Shown one piece after another: positions 36,389 to 48,516 of a DNA stretch of 64,000 nt. Below the pieces are notes generated by a model that was given only the letters and a program-made list of their open reading frames with translations, did not search any database and had not been told where the DNA came from. Source of the stretch: Pardosa pseudoannulata (taxonomy: Eukaryota > Arthropoda > Arachnida > Araneae > Lycosidae). Location of the stretch: contig CM063500.1 in NCBI GenBank assembly GCA_032207245.1, forward strand, positions 18,925,234-18,989,233, read 5' to 3'. The position numbers were made by a program, and so were the translations under genes. Positions within the stretch are counted from its first letter, which is position 1. Each line of letters begins with the position of its first letter.

Positions 36389-36392
36389 TTAA

Positions 36393-37141
36393 ACAATTCT
36401 GAGTTCATTCATTTATTAGTGACTCACTATAATACTTTCCCATACTCTTTCAAAGTTAGAAGTCAAAGTACAAGAAATGTTTTTTAAGTAGTACCTATTT
36501 TGAAATTCAGCAAATGCAGCACTTTGGATGCTGTTCCTCACATGCACATTCAATTAAAGCTCAACTTACATACTTTTGAGCTCTGAGCACAATCAATTTT
36601 TTTTACATTCTTCTACCCAATTTATTCTGACAAGTTAACAGCATAATCATATTCATATAAAAATTTATAACATTAAATTAAGAAACAGAATTTAAATATT
36701 AATTGTTACTTCTAATTTCTTCATTATTTACAGATATAAAACTATTTAGAGAATTAGTATTTAAATAAACACAAAAACAAATCTAAGAAAAAATACATTT
36801 ATTGATTTGATCACAATAAAAATACAAAATATTAAAAAAGTGCCATTTATCACCCACCTTCAATTAAGATGTTAAGATGAATTATTGAAGAAAAAAGAAT
36901 CAATTACAAATGCCATAGAAACAAAAACATCTGTATAAATTTCTATGTCCAGGAATTATGCCCATGCAAAAATCAGACTTTCATTGAGCAAACTGTTGGG
37001 TAACCACAAACACCATACCAGAAGAATTTGACTATTTTTAAGTCTCTTTGGGAGTATTTAAAATAATTCAGGTAAAGAAAATCTTGACAACTGGGAGACA
37101 AGCCTTGTCATTCATTTTCTTACTGCATAAGACAGGAAGGA
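36393..37141. other. AT-rich intronic or intergenic DNA
   Basis: No gene or element recognised. Confidence 0.4.
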
Positions 37142-37149
37142 GGTCAAAC

Positions 37150-37963
37150 CAGGGTTAGCATGATTTAAATCAATTGATTTTTTTGAAAAAATCATTGATT
37201 TAAATAATTTTTTTTCACTTCTTTTAAAACCTATATTCCAAAGACAGGAGAATTGGGAATCAGTCAGCACAGTAATACCAATAAGTAAATAAGTGTAAAT
37301 AGATAGCATGTGCTTTCCAATAATTTAGGGATTGTTATCAGAAAGTATGTAGTAGGGGTAGTACAATGATTGATTATGACTGGTAGAATTCCTTTTATGT
37401 TCATTTTATGACACAGTATAACAGAACTTGAAATCCAGTTTGTCTACCAAATATCAACAGCCGTGGCTTCATCTGCTAGAATAGAAAGACAGTTTTCTTC
37501 TTTTGGTATTGTTCATTCTAGCCTTTATAACCAATTAGGAGTGGATAAAGAATCAAATCTAGTTGATAAAGCATCAAATCTACATTTAAATCCATAATTC
37601 GGTGCTTAAAAAATATTGAGATAATTGTGAATTGTTTTTGTGAAGAAATAGTTTGAGTTAAAAGAATATTTAATTTGTTCTTAAAATTTACATTCTATTT
37701 AGTTTGCACTATCCAATTACAAAATAATGGAATGTATTTAGATTAAAATTTATGTATTTAATTTTAGGTAATCAGTGTGTAGAATATACTAGATAGATAA
37801 AATGTTACTTCTTATAACAAACTATTCTATGTATATTGCAAAAAACATAAAAACAACAATTAAAATTAGTATTCAGAAAAAAAAAATTTAAAAATCAGAT
37901 TTAAATCAAATAAATCTGATTTTTTAAAAATTTTTTTAAAGATATGATTTTTTTTCAACCCTG
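37150..37963 (+). mobile_element. hAT family 2, copy 1, with transposase remnant
   Basis: Ends CAGGGTTAGCATGATTTAAATC and, inverted, CAGGGTTGAAAAAAAATCAT. Flanks ggtcaaac (37142-37149) and ggtaaac (37964-37970) differ by one lost base. Near 37455-37560 the plus strand encodes STAVASSARIERQFSSFGIV then HSSLYNQLGVD, the hAT C-terminal dimerisation motif. Confidence 0.85.
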
Positions 37964-37971
37964 GGTAAACT

Positions 37972-38712
37972 GACTCTTATATAGGTGATTGTGCTGCTAA
38001 GTAAAAAAACTCTGAAATTTATATCATTTGTAATCAAAAACCCTGAACTAAAAAAATTTATTTACAAATAACAAAAAAAAATGCAAATTATTATTAGATT
38101 TAATACCCACACATACAACAGCTGCAAGAATGAATCATTGCAACACTAGGCTTAAGCAAATAAATCAACATCTCTTCTAAAGTCAAAGCTCATAGTTCAG
38201 CAGATCACTTCTGCTCTTCTACTTCACATGATAACCAGAAATGCTGACCTAGTAAACTTGCTTTCTGCAGCTGAAACATGAAACAAGCAATAACAAAATT
38301 TTGAAGAGGATCCTCTTTTATTTATTTCAAAAATTTCTTTTCTTTCTTTGAATTCAAACAGCCATGTTGGAAAATTTCAACCCAGAAAGAATAATTATTT
38401 CCAAACACAACAGGATAATTGAAAAAACTCCAAATTAAAGGGTACCCCTAAAGTATAATCACTCCTGCTCTTAGTGTCTTATTCAAATCAATATTATGGG
38501 TTTGAGCTTTTGGAATGCACTCCATGGTTCTTTTATTTAATAGATTTTTTATATGTATAGGGATTTTTATAAAAACTGCCACACATTGTGATGGATTATC
38601 TCATGAGTACTGACTCTTACATAGCCAAATCCTGTGAAAAGCAAGGTAGTTACATATTTACATTATTTTATTTAGATATATATTAATGGAATTTTATTTA
38701 CAAATTATTTTA
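37972..38712. other. AT-rich DNA
   Basis: No gene recognised. A simple TATG repeat lies near 38725. Confidence 0.4.
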
Positions 38713-38840
38713 TCAACAAATTACATATGTATGTATGTACATATGTTCTGTCCAGCAGTCATGATCCTGGATCAGCAGCAGCAGTTGCTTAATAGCTTTG
38801 TAAAGTGTGTTTATTTTGTTACCGTTGAGCATAGTGCCAT
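38713..38840 (-). CDS. Possible terminal exon on the minus strand, unknown product
   Basis: On the minus strand a ten-base T run followed by CAG gives a strong acceptor at 38841-38843. After two bases the sequence stays open for 41 codons to TGA at 38715-38713. It begins GTMLNGNKINTLYKAIKQ and continues through LLLLIQDHDCW. The last nine or so residues come from a simple TATG repeat and are not protein-like. No upstream exon was identified and no family recognised. It lies 100 bp from the plus-strand exon at 38943, so the two readings compete. Confidence 0.2.
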
Positions 38841-38942
38841 CTGAAAAAAAAAATATAATAGTGTTCGTTTAGAGCGCGGAGTGGGAGGATTAAATCGACT
38901 ATGAACCAATATACTCTGTTTTTTCATGATGTTTCTTTAAAG

Positions 38943-38990
38943 TGGATGGTTTGGACGACGTTTGGAGTGAAAATATTCAAAGCCATTGTA
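38943..38990 (+). CDS. Putative second exon (48 nt) of the gene starting at 31191
   Basis: A pyrimidine-rich tract (ctctgttttttcatgatg) leads to AG at 38941-38942, and a perfect GTAAGT donor lies at 38991. Entering in phase 1 from the first exon gives L then DGLDDVWSENIQSHC, ending again in phase 1. The exon length is a multiple of three. The peptide looks protein-like, but no family is recognised. The match of phase and both splice signals is suggestive, not proof. Confidence 0.35.
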
Positions 38991-39689
38991 GTAAGTAAAT
39001 TCTTAAGTCCTTTAATCATAAATCTTATTGCGTTTTTATTTTCCAAACACTGATCCAATCTATATACATTTAATTATATTTGATTGTGTTTATGTATCCC
39101 CCTTGTTTATTTTATTCTTATCTATTATACTGTGTTAAAATCTTAAATTTTAGAAGTCATTAATTCTCTATTGATAGTAATATATTTGCTTTGTAATGTC
39201 AAATTCGAATTTACAATAAAGTGTTAACAAATCCCTTCCCTTTGGTCATTTCTCAATAACAAAGTCTTTATTTTATATTATATATTTAATTATACATTCC
39301 ACTAATTCTTAACATCTCACAACATATATGTAATGTGTGTATGTAAGAACATATGTATGTACATAACCAATGTTAAACCTAGTCATAATTCATTCAGGGA
39401 TGGTCAAAATGGATATTTAAATTCCAAAGTTAAAGCCTCCATATATGTACAATGAAATCTAGGTCAGAATGAATTCAGGCATGGTCAAACTGATTATTTC
39501 CATAGAAATTTGAAGAAATAAAAGAAATATTATAATTTAAAAAATTGTTCAATATTTTTGAAATTATAATACTTTTTTTATTTTTGTACAAGAAAGTAAA
39601 ATGTTATAAGAAAATATGAAATAGGCAACAAGCGATTTCATATTAAATATACTTTTATCCACTTTATCCATTGTAATGAATTCTCGTTA

Positions 39690-40320
39690 CATTAAATTTC
39701 CAGATACAGACTTATCTACTACTGTGAGAAAAACCGGCATAAGGTGGAAATAGCGACCGTGCCTTTTGTGAGCACTTGAACTGAGCTCATCTTTACCTAG
39801 TGAGATGATGTTGTTTCGCGCAGAATAGGATGCTGAATAGAGGATTGTTAACACTGAGGACCATCTCAATCATTCTGTCTGAGAAATTCATTAGGATGTT
39901 GCCGAAGTGTTTCCAGTGTGCGTTTCAATGGCATCCGTAAGAAAGAGTCTCACACTGCAGAAATCCTCTACATTGTAAAGGAAGCAGCAATGCTTTCCTA
40001 CCTTGATCTCCAAAGGTTTATCCAGAGGCATTGATTAATGATTGGCGAGATTGCTTCTGATTACTGCAAACACCCCTTGGAACCGAACTTACACCTGTCT
40101 GGCTATAGTTCTATATAGTGGTTCCTCACCACGTCATCAACTAGATGTCCGGTCAGCTGAGATCCGATCAGACGATGATACAAAAAGACCGGAGTTCATG
40201 ACCCAGGGTGAATTTTTGACCAATCAAGTCTTCTGTGAACTCATCGGATGCCAGCATCGAGAGAGCGACTGAGAGTGTCCTCCTCCCCCCCTTCTTTCCT
40301 CTCCAAATGATTAGGAAGCT
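39690..40320. other. GC-richer relic of unknown origin
   Basis: Distinctly higher GC than its flanks, with fragments of open frame on both strands (for example 40042-40272 plus and 39687-39869 minus). Looks like a decayed coding or transposon segment, but no domain or terminus is recognised. Confidence 0.35.
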
Positions 40321-40385
40321 GATTCCTGTATGGATCATCATTTCATTTGTAGATATTCATCGTTTTCATCAGTCTTCATCCTAAG

Positions 40386-41227
40386 CAGGGTTGCAAAAAA
40401 AAACCTTTTTTTCTTTTTTTTTTTTTTTTAAATAAAAAAAATTAGATTTATTTGATTTAAATCAGGTTTTTTTTTATTTATTTAAATTGGATATTTTTGA
40501 TTTTTTTCTGAATACTAATTTTAATTGTTGTTTTATGTTTTTTGCAATATGCATAGAATAGTTTGTTATAAGAAGTAACATCTTATCTATCTAGTATATT
40601 CTACACACTGAATACCTAAAATTAAATATATAAATTTTAAACTAAATGCATTCCATTATTTTGTAATTGGATAGTGCAAACTAAATAAGATGTAAATTTA
40701 AAGAACAAATTAAATATTATTTTAATGCAAACTATTTATTTAAAAAAACAAATCACAATTATTTCAATATTTTTTAAACGCCGAATTATGGATTTAAATG
40801 TTTCAATAAAAACACTAGCTTTGATGCTTTATCCACTCCTAATTGGTTATGAAGGCTAGAATGAACACTACCAAAAGAAGAAACTGTCTTTCCATTCCAG
40901 CAGATGAAGCCACGGCTGTTGTTATTTGGTAGACAAACTGGATTTCAAATTCTGTAATACTCTCTTTACCTCCCATTACATAAAATGAATTCCACTAGTC
41001 ATAATCAATCATTGTACTACCCCTACTACATACTTTCTGATAACAACCCCTAAATTCTTGGAAAGCACATGTTATTTATTTACACTTATTCACTTATTGG
41101 TATTACTGTGCTGACTGATTCTCAATTCTCTTCTTTGGAATATAGGTTTTTAAAGAGGTAAAAAAAAAATGATTTAAATCAATGATTTTTTCAAAAATAT
41201 CAACTGATTTAAATCATGCCAAACCTG
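40386..41227 (-). mobile_element. hAT family 2, copy 2, inverted
   Basis: Ends CAGGGTTGC and, inverted, CAGGTTTGGCATGATTTAAATC. Flanks atcctaag (40378-40385) and atcctaac (41228-41235) match at seven of eight positions. It carries the same transposase remnant as the copy at 37150, on the minus strand (about 40800-40920). Confidence 0.87.
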
Positions 41228-41235
41228 ATCCTAAC

Positions 41236-43302
41236 TTTAATATTTAGTGTTTATAATAAAGATCTTTAGTCTGTACTTAGGCCTCCACTATCCTTTTTCC
41301 AGCTCAATTAGAGCTAAAGTCGCTACACCATACATATCTGTAATTATAATTATTAATAAAGAATATTTCTTAATTATATTTTATCCTATGTTCATTGAAA
41401 TACTAAGTGTGAAGATGGTATAGTGTTACTAGATACAATGACTTCTCACTTGTACAACTCTCAAGAGGCCAAAGAAAAATGTTGAAGAACTGAGAAAGTC
41501 ATACATATGAAAGATAACACATTTTAAATAACATGGTTTTGTGAATCTTGTTAAATTCTACAGCAAGAGTATCTGGATACATGAATAAAGTATGTTAGGC
41601 ACAGAATTTCTATAATTATTTGAAGCTGTGAGAAATACAATACATTATTATTGAACATGTGGCATTTTTTTTACACACACAAAATTATATATATCTTTAA
41701 TAAATAAAAACAAAACTGTAAGAAAATGTAACAAATTTCATTACCTGATTTTATTTTCAATTATTATATTCAATTAATTTTATCACAAAGTTAAAAAATA
41801 TTTTTTTTCTCCCATTTAAGGCACAATTATATAATATATAAATCTTTTTCTCTGTTTGACAGAATTAAAATACATTTTTTGAGATAAAATGCCTATCATT
41901 TTACAATACATTTGCTTCATTAAAGCTTGCAGTACCATTAGTATTATCATCTTCAAAAGTTTATAGGTTTTAGAAAAAAAAATCTTGCATTACAATACAG
42001 AATTAAAATAAGTCTTACTCCTGAAGTCGCTGCTTTAACAACTTTCTTTATTCCTATAGCTCTCTTTCTGCACTGTTATTAGTACATTTATTTTCATTAA
42101 AATATAAAAAGAAATGATTATCTATAGCCAACACTGATGTAAAAACTTGAAAGATACTTTGATAAAAGTATTAGTGCTCAATTGAAAGTAATTGCATTTA
42201 TTAACCTGAAAAAAAATTGTACATGTGAAAGAGATATGTAAATAATAGATATTTTTTATATTATTCAGGTGAAGTTCTATGGACTACAGAACCAGAAGAA
42301 ATAAACACATAACTAAGATAGTTGCATAAATGAGAAACTTGACAGTTCACTGTATTTAATTTATGGTATTATCACACTGATATCAATTTTTTGTCAAATT
42401 TCATTTCTTGTTCTTCACTTGCAGAAGTAAGAGTTCAAAAAGAAAAAGTATATCTCTTAAAAGGTTTTTAAAAAGAAAAAAAAAAGAGTTCAACTATAAA
42501 ATTTTTCTGTTAAGAAATTTTTCTTCTTTTGAATTTGTTGCTTAACAAAAACTATAGGCTTATAAGCTATTAGCTATAGACTTGGAATTGAAATATCTGC
42601 AAAATTTTATTATTATTTAAATGTTGAATTTTCATAATACTAATCTTGATATATAAAAATATGTATCAATAAGATATGACTCTTCGAAATTAAAAATATT
42701 GTATCTAAAAATTATACTGTTTGCAAGTGAACATTTTCACCACTATTTCAGATTACATTAACATTTAAAAATTGTCAAGAAGTCTACATTTTTAAAAAAA
42801 TAATACAAATATACTATTGTTAATTATAAAATATTAACTCCCAATAGCCTAAGAAGTTTTTAAAATTATTATTTAAAAAGTAAGTAACACTAATGTACAA
42901 TAAAAATGTTAATTAAATGTTCCAATTCTGGTTAATTTATAATACAAAATACTTTTGAGCAAACTTGTTTAAAATCAAAATTCTTATTCAAAAATAAGGT
43001 TAAAAAATTGTTGATTTAAACAATAAAAAAGTTTTTACTTTTTACAAAAAAAAACTTATTTTTCAACTCTTATAAAAGATAACCGAATTTGAGCAAAGAT
43101 AATTAATTATACTCTATTAGAAAATTTATTTTACATTTCTAAATTTAGAGTTTGGATTACATAACAGATTATAAATAAACATTAACAATTTAAAAAGTAA
43201 ACAATATTTTTTTAAAATTCCAAGTTTTAGAAATTCTTGTAATATTTTTTTTAACCCTCATATATGTATTTGAGATTCACAGATAGAAGAAAACTTTATA
43301 TA
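41236..43302. other. AT-rich DNA around the putative terminal exon
   Basis: Apart from the candidate exon at 42269 there is no recognised gene, and no transposon ends were found. Confidence 0.35.
42269..42312 (+). CDS. Putative terminal exon of the gene starting at 31191
   Basis: An acceptor with a T-rich tract (attttttatattattcag) precedes a stretch that, entered in phase 1, reads S then EVLWTTEPEEINT and stops at TAA (42310-42312). With the exons at 31191 and 38943 the product would be 44 residues, acidic, with no membrane segment or signal peptide. AATAAA-like hexamers lie at the stop codon and downstream. This exon is the weakest of the three, since short open stretches behind a CAG are common. 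Confidence 0.25.
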
Positions 43303-44090
43303 CAGGGTATCTGCCAAAATAAAATTTTTCAAATCCATGACTTTCCCTGATTTAGCGGATCATTTTCCATGACATTAAAAAGCTTTCGTTAAAGTGTATA
43401 TGAATAAAACTTCTGATGTACATACAAATAAAATATATATGCTTTTAGAGAAATTACAAGAATTTTATCATAAAAAAACTATAAACTTACTTTATAAGTG
43501 TTAATAAACTCACATACATAAAAATAAATTGTTGTATCTACATACCTAAGTTTAATTATATAGCAATTTTTCAATCAAAATGTTTCCAATTTGAATTCAG
43601 GGTACTTTGGTTATTATCCAGGTTATTATGAATAATAGCCAAATATAACCCTATAATGTTTATACACAATATCCCTAGAGATAAACTTATATTTTGTGCA
43701 AAAATCTTAACTAATTTTTATTAAAAAATAATTATTATTATATTAATAAAATTTTAATCTACAATTTAAGAAAAAACCAGAATAATATACATTTACCCAC
43801 CCATTAAGCTTTCTTGCTTTGAGTTTCCTCGGTGAACAAATTTTACTTGGCAATATGGTCAATAAGATAATACATAAATACCAAACTCAGTAACTTCAGC
43901 CAAATGACAAGTAAAAATAGAATTAAACAATTCAATGCATTTTTATTTGATCGGTAGTTTAGCGGATCCATGACTCTATGACTTTTACTCATTTTATTTG
44001 AAAAATCAAGACTTTCTATGACAAAATTAATCCATTGTCATGGATTTAGACAATCTAAATCCATGACTTTCCAGGTGCGCGGAAACCATG
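43303..44090 (+). mobile_element. Inverted-repeat element family X, copy 1
   Basis: Ends CAGGGTATCTGCC and, inverted, CATGGTTTCCGCGC. The opposite-strand copy at 60794-61577 aligns throughout. Flanks share tatata. Both ends carry sub-end repeats of the type tccatgactttcc. 788 bp, no transposase. Confidence 0.8.
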
Positions 44091-44164
44091 TATATATTTA
44101 ATGTTTCTAAAGTATAATTTTCTGTTACAGATCTCCTATAAGATATTCATAACATATGAAATAT

Positions 44165-44275
44165 GGTTGTTTGGTTTGGAACTCTACAGTCTAATGTTTG
44201 GCAGCATGAATTCTAATGAGATTGGGACTTACTGCTTTAAGTTGATTCTAAATGGCTACAAACATCAATGCTAGT
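44165..44275 (-). mobile_element. SINE 3' fragment, minus strand (copy 8)
   Basis: Reverse complement of the SINE tail: ttggtttggaactctacagt then taatgagattgggacttact. The tRNA-like head is missing. Confidence 0.7.
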
Positions 44276-44750
44276 AATGGTATAATGTGGTATGAAAAGA
44301 CACAAAACATTTCAACCAAAATGTATTTTGCTGGAAAAAAAAATCTTTTCTCAATACCAGTTGCATTGGATTTTTATTTTATATTTTATATACTAAATTT
44401 AAACTAATAATATAAATAAAGTGGTTTATCAAAATTTTATACAAAAATGTTTTACAAACACCTTTTACCCACCATGTGGAAGGGGAGAGAGGATGCAGGA
44501 TTTTTACATGCAAGCGTTCTCACATTGGTATTCTAGAATCAATATTACATGCTAAAACAAAAGGATAAAGGAACTGAATGCATATCTGCAATAGCACAAA
44601 ATAAGCCATCACTTTCGTAAAATTTCCATCCACTATTTATCCTTAAGAAATAATTAAGTGATTATTTGGTAAATAAATGAATAAATGACAGTACTAATTA
44701 AAAGGTCATAGCTTAAAAACACAATTAAATAATATCAGATGAGCAGAAAG

Positions 44751-45850
44751 CAGGGTTGGCTTGATTTGCCCAACCCGAAAAAACCCGGGTGGGTTTTTTA
44801 AAAAAAACCCACTTGAAAAAACCCAAGTGGGTTTTTTCAAAATCATTATTTAAAATTCCATATATTTAGCTAATAATAGAAATATTGAGTTAAATCTATA
44901 ATATATATTACATATCTCATCTTTGACAATGAGCGTAGAATTTTTTTTTTTTAATTTGAGGGGGTCTAAACACAATGAAAAAATTATAGAAACAATTAAA
45001 AATCAAAACAACCAGTATTTCTGCCATGATGAAAACTGACGCCAATATTAAAAGAAATAATACGGCTAAAAAAGAATTACCCAGAGGGCTTGAGTATATT
45101 TACAAGAACATAAACAAATTAGAAGAACATTCTATATTTTATACAACTTATTCTAAATGTTATCCAGTCAGTGATATAAGTTTCTTTATCAGCTGTTACG
45201 ATATAAGGGAAAAACTTGTTCATATAAACAATTGACAGATTAACTGTTATCTTGAAACAAGGGTATTTTAATATGATTTAGGGATATAAAATTAAATTAG
45301 TATGTAAAATTCTAAATAAATCATTAAACTTTTATGAAATTGTTTTTAATTTTCCTCTTATATAGATACAAGTATAATAAATGTGATTATTAATTAAATA
45401 CTGATCTATGACAAATTAATTTTTTTTTAGTTCTTTAAAGTTACCAGTCTTTTTCAACTCCTTTTGATATTTTCAAAGATCTGTATACTTTAATTTTTTT
45501 GCAGTATCACACCTTAGTCTGTAGTTTTGACCAAATTAGTCCAAAGGAAGAAAAGATTCTTTCAATAGATGCTGAAGTTGATGTTATTGTTTGTAAATCT
45601 TCTAAAAATTTACAGAAGTCACCATTTAGTAGTTAAATTTTTCTGCTTTGCAACTCATCACTTTCCAAAATTTCTTCTGCATAATTTAAAATTGATTTTT
45701 AAAATTTTTAACTTTAAAAAGTGACTAACATTTTAAATTTATTTTAATCAAACAATTATATATCCTGTCCTCTTACATATAAATTATAAAGAAAAAACCC
45801 TGATAAAACCCAAAAAAACCCTGAAAAAACCCGGGTTTTTGACAACCCTG
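44751..45850 (-). mobile_element. hAT family 3 element with transposase remnant
   Basis: Ends CAGGGTTGGCTTGATTTGCC and, inverted, CAGGGTTGTCAAAAACCCGG. Flanks gcagaaag and gaggaaag (44743-44750 and 45851-45858) match at six of eight. On the minus strand around 45595-45505 it encodes TSTSASIERIFSSFGLIWSK, the hAT dimerisation motif. A 69-codon plus frame (45026-45235) is unassigned. Confidence 0.82.
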
Positions 45851-46391
45851 GAGGAAAGGGAAAAAATGTTATATGTGTGTATGCAATGGCACAAAATAAG
45901 TGATCTCCTTTCTTTGAATTTTTCTCTTCTACTCATACTTATTACTTAATTACTTTTTATGTAAACATGAGAAAGTGAACATTAATAAATTAAAAGCTAA
46001 CATGAAGCATGTTTTTTTAATTAAGTACTATTTAACAATTAAAAACACATCAGTGTATTTTTTCTTATTAATTTTATTTGTACAGGAAATCTACATTTTA
46101 AGATAAACAATGCATTAGTTACACTTTTGGTTTTGTGCCCCTCAGTCAATATTTTAGGTCCCCAGCATGTTATGCTTCAAACTCACTTTTATGGAAATTT
46201 GCAAAGTAAGATTAACTATGAAAGTTTTAAACTACTAAATTTTGTCTCACATTAGTGGCCAAAAATGTTTATTCAAGAACAGGAGTCTGAACATTTAATC
46301 AGTGTTTAGTCAGGTTGCAGACTTCTATAAGGATGGAATTCAAAAGCTGGTTCTATAATACAAGTGCCTTGATTAACATTGGTGGAAATTA

Positions 46392-47110
46392 CGAGGCACA
46401 TACAGAAAGTAAGTTTCCTGATGTTTTCCCCTTTAAAGTAAACGTAATTAGCTGTGTCAATTGTGCATGCATAACAGATCTATGACATATTAATCATATG
46501 CCAGCTGGACAAGTGGAAGATTCGTGCCGGTAGCGGGGTAGCAGTGGTCTGAAATGGAAACTCTAATTCCTTCTGTTGCCACCTGTAAAGTTTGGTCGGT
46601 GATCTTGAATACACAAAGCATTGCACCAATTGAAATTTGTCAGGTCTATGAGCCAAAAGTGACACCCGAACACAAAATTCAATGCTTAGGAGCAACAATG
46701 ACATTTCTGCTATGGTATCACAATGACGGTGATGAGTTCCTCGACAGGATTGTCACGGGCAATGAGACTAGGATTTTGCACTTTACCCCAGAAATAAAAC
46801 AGCAGTCAATGCATTGGCATCATAGTGGATCTTCGGTCAAGACCAAATTCAAGCAGACGCTGTCGGTACATAAAGGGATGTGCACGATGTTCTGGGACAG
46901 GAAGGCTGGTTCCATTGAAAGGTGGCAGAGTTCTACGACAGAGGTATATATAAGTTGATCCCACAATACGATAAGTATCTGAATTCTGGTGGTGGCTATG
47001 TTGAAAAATAGCTGAAACATTGCTGTACTTGTTGCTAATAAATATGTCCGTGAAAGTGTAAGTTTTTTTTTTCTTTTAAATAGGGAAACTTACTTTCTGG
47101 ATGCGCTTTG
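46392..47110 (+). mobile_element. Deleted mariner element
   Basis: TA lies outside both ends (46390-46391 and 47111-47112). Ends CGAGGCACATACAGAAAGTA and, inverted, CAAAGCGCATCCAGAAAGTA continue into AGTTTCC. 719 bp, against about 1.3 kb for intact mariners. Confidence 0.9.
46554..46958 (+). pseudogene. mariner transposase fragment
   Basis: The frame includes DEFLDRIVTGNETRILHF, then TPEIKQQSMHWHHSGS and CTMFWDRKA, the middle of a mariner transposase. The first catalytic aspartate, normally TGDE, is TGNE here. The part with the other two aspartates is deleted. The first 50 or so codons are out of register with the family. It is inactive. Confidence 0.85.
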
Positions 47111-47112
47111 TA

Positions 47113-48516
47113 TGTTAAAAACAGTTTAATGAACAAGCTTTCATTTAAAAATAAATATGATTAAAAAAAGTACACTTGTGTGCTTTTAATTTCAAGGGTA
47201 CTTGCTTAAACATTCTTTGTATCTTTAAAAATTCAAGTAATTTAATTATATATAAGTATCAATGTGCAAGCAGAAGGAACAGAAATTGCATGCATTTCTG
47301 CATTGGCACACACAAAAAAAAAAAATTATCTTTATTTCTTTGACTTCTCATCTTCCATTCATCATTATTAAATTATTATGTAAATAATTTACATAAAATA
47401 AAATTTTAAAACCTAATTAATCGTACACAAATACTGCAGGTACAAAAGAGAAACACAGAAATAACACAAGAAAGTATTTTATTAATACTTATGTAAATTC
47501 AGAATGACAGATGGTACAATAAGAATTTCATTTTTATAAATTGTTGAGTTAAATATTTAGAAAAGTGAAATTTTCAAAAATGACAATGGGAAAGACAGAT
47601 CACTATTTAGTGTCAAAACTAATGTAATATTTTACAAAAACAGTTCTGAGATACAGTAATATAAAAAGTAAAATAAATCAGAATGATACAACTAGATAGT
47701 TTCTTTAATTTATTTTTTTACATAAAAATGTAAACAAAATAAAAGATAATAACACTTGTATAAATGATTTCACAAGATAAATTCTAAAACATCATAAATT
47801 GTTATACAGCCTGTTATCATTCAACTTAATTATACAATACAAAGTCTTATCTCTTTTATGTATTAAAAACATGTCATGTCTAGTTTAAAAATCATTTATT
47901 TATATTTAATTACATTCATTTTTATATAAAATTAAAATAATTATGCTAGTATTTAAGACTGCAATTATTGAAATAATCTGCAGATCAATACATTTGTATG
48001 AATGATATGCACAAAACTTAATGGTACTTGAATTAGAAAAGCTTAGTGTAAGTTCCGATCAAAATAAATAGGCATGCATATTTCCAGCTCATTTTTTCAA
48101 ACATCTATTTGAAGAAAACTTTTTTTCTACTACACAGAGAAAAATTTCTTTACAAATATTTATTATAGATTTATTCAGGTAATCAATAATTTACAATTAC
48201 AGAATTTGATTTTATAATATTATTTTCATATGTAATATCTATGCTCATGGTATTTTTTCCAGCTCTTATAGATTAGCAGTCATTAACTCCATTTGGATTT
48301 TAACAGTTTTTGTGTGACAATTAATAGCATTTGTATTTTTATATTTAGAGAAAGAAATTGGCTGTTGTTTTTATTTTGAAATGTGATACACCTCTTATAA
48401 CCTGTGTTTGTTTGCTAATAATATGAATGTGAGCATAAATATTAATGTAAATTAAGAATGTTTGATGCTAATACGACATTTCCTCCATTTGTTAATAAAT
48501 ATATATTTTAAAAGTA
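47113..48516. other. AT-rich DNA
   Basis: No gene, tandem repeat or element end recognised. Confidence 0.4.
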
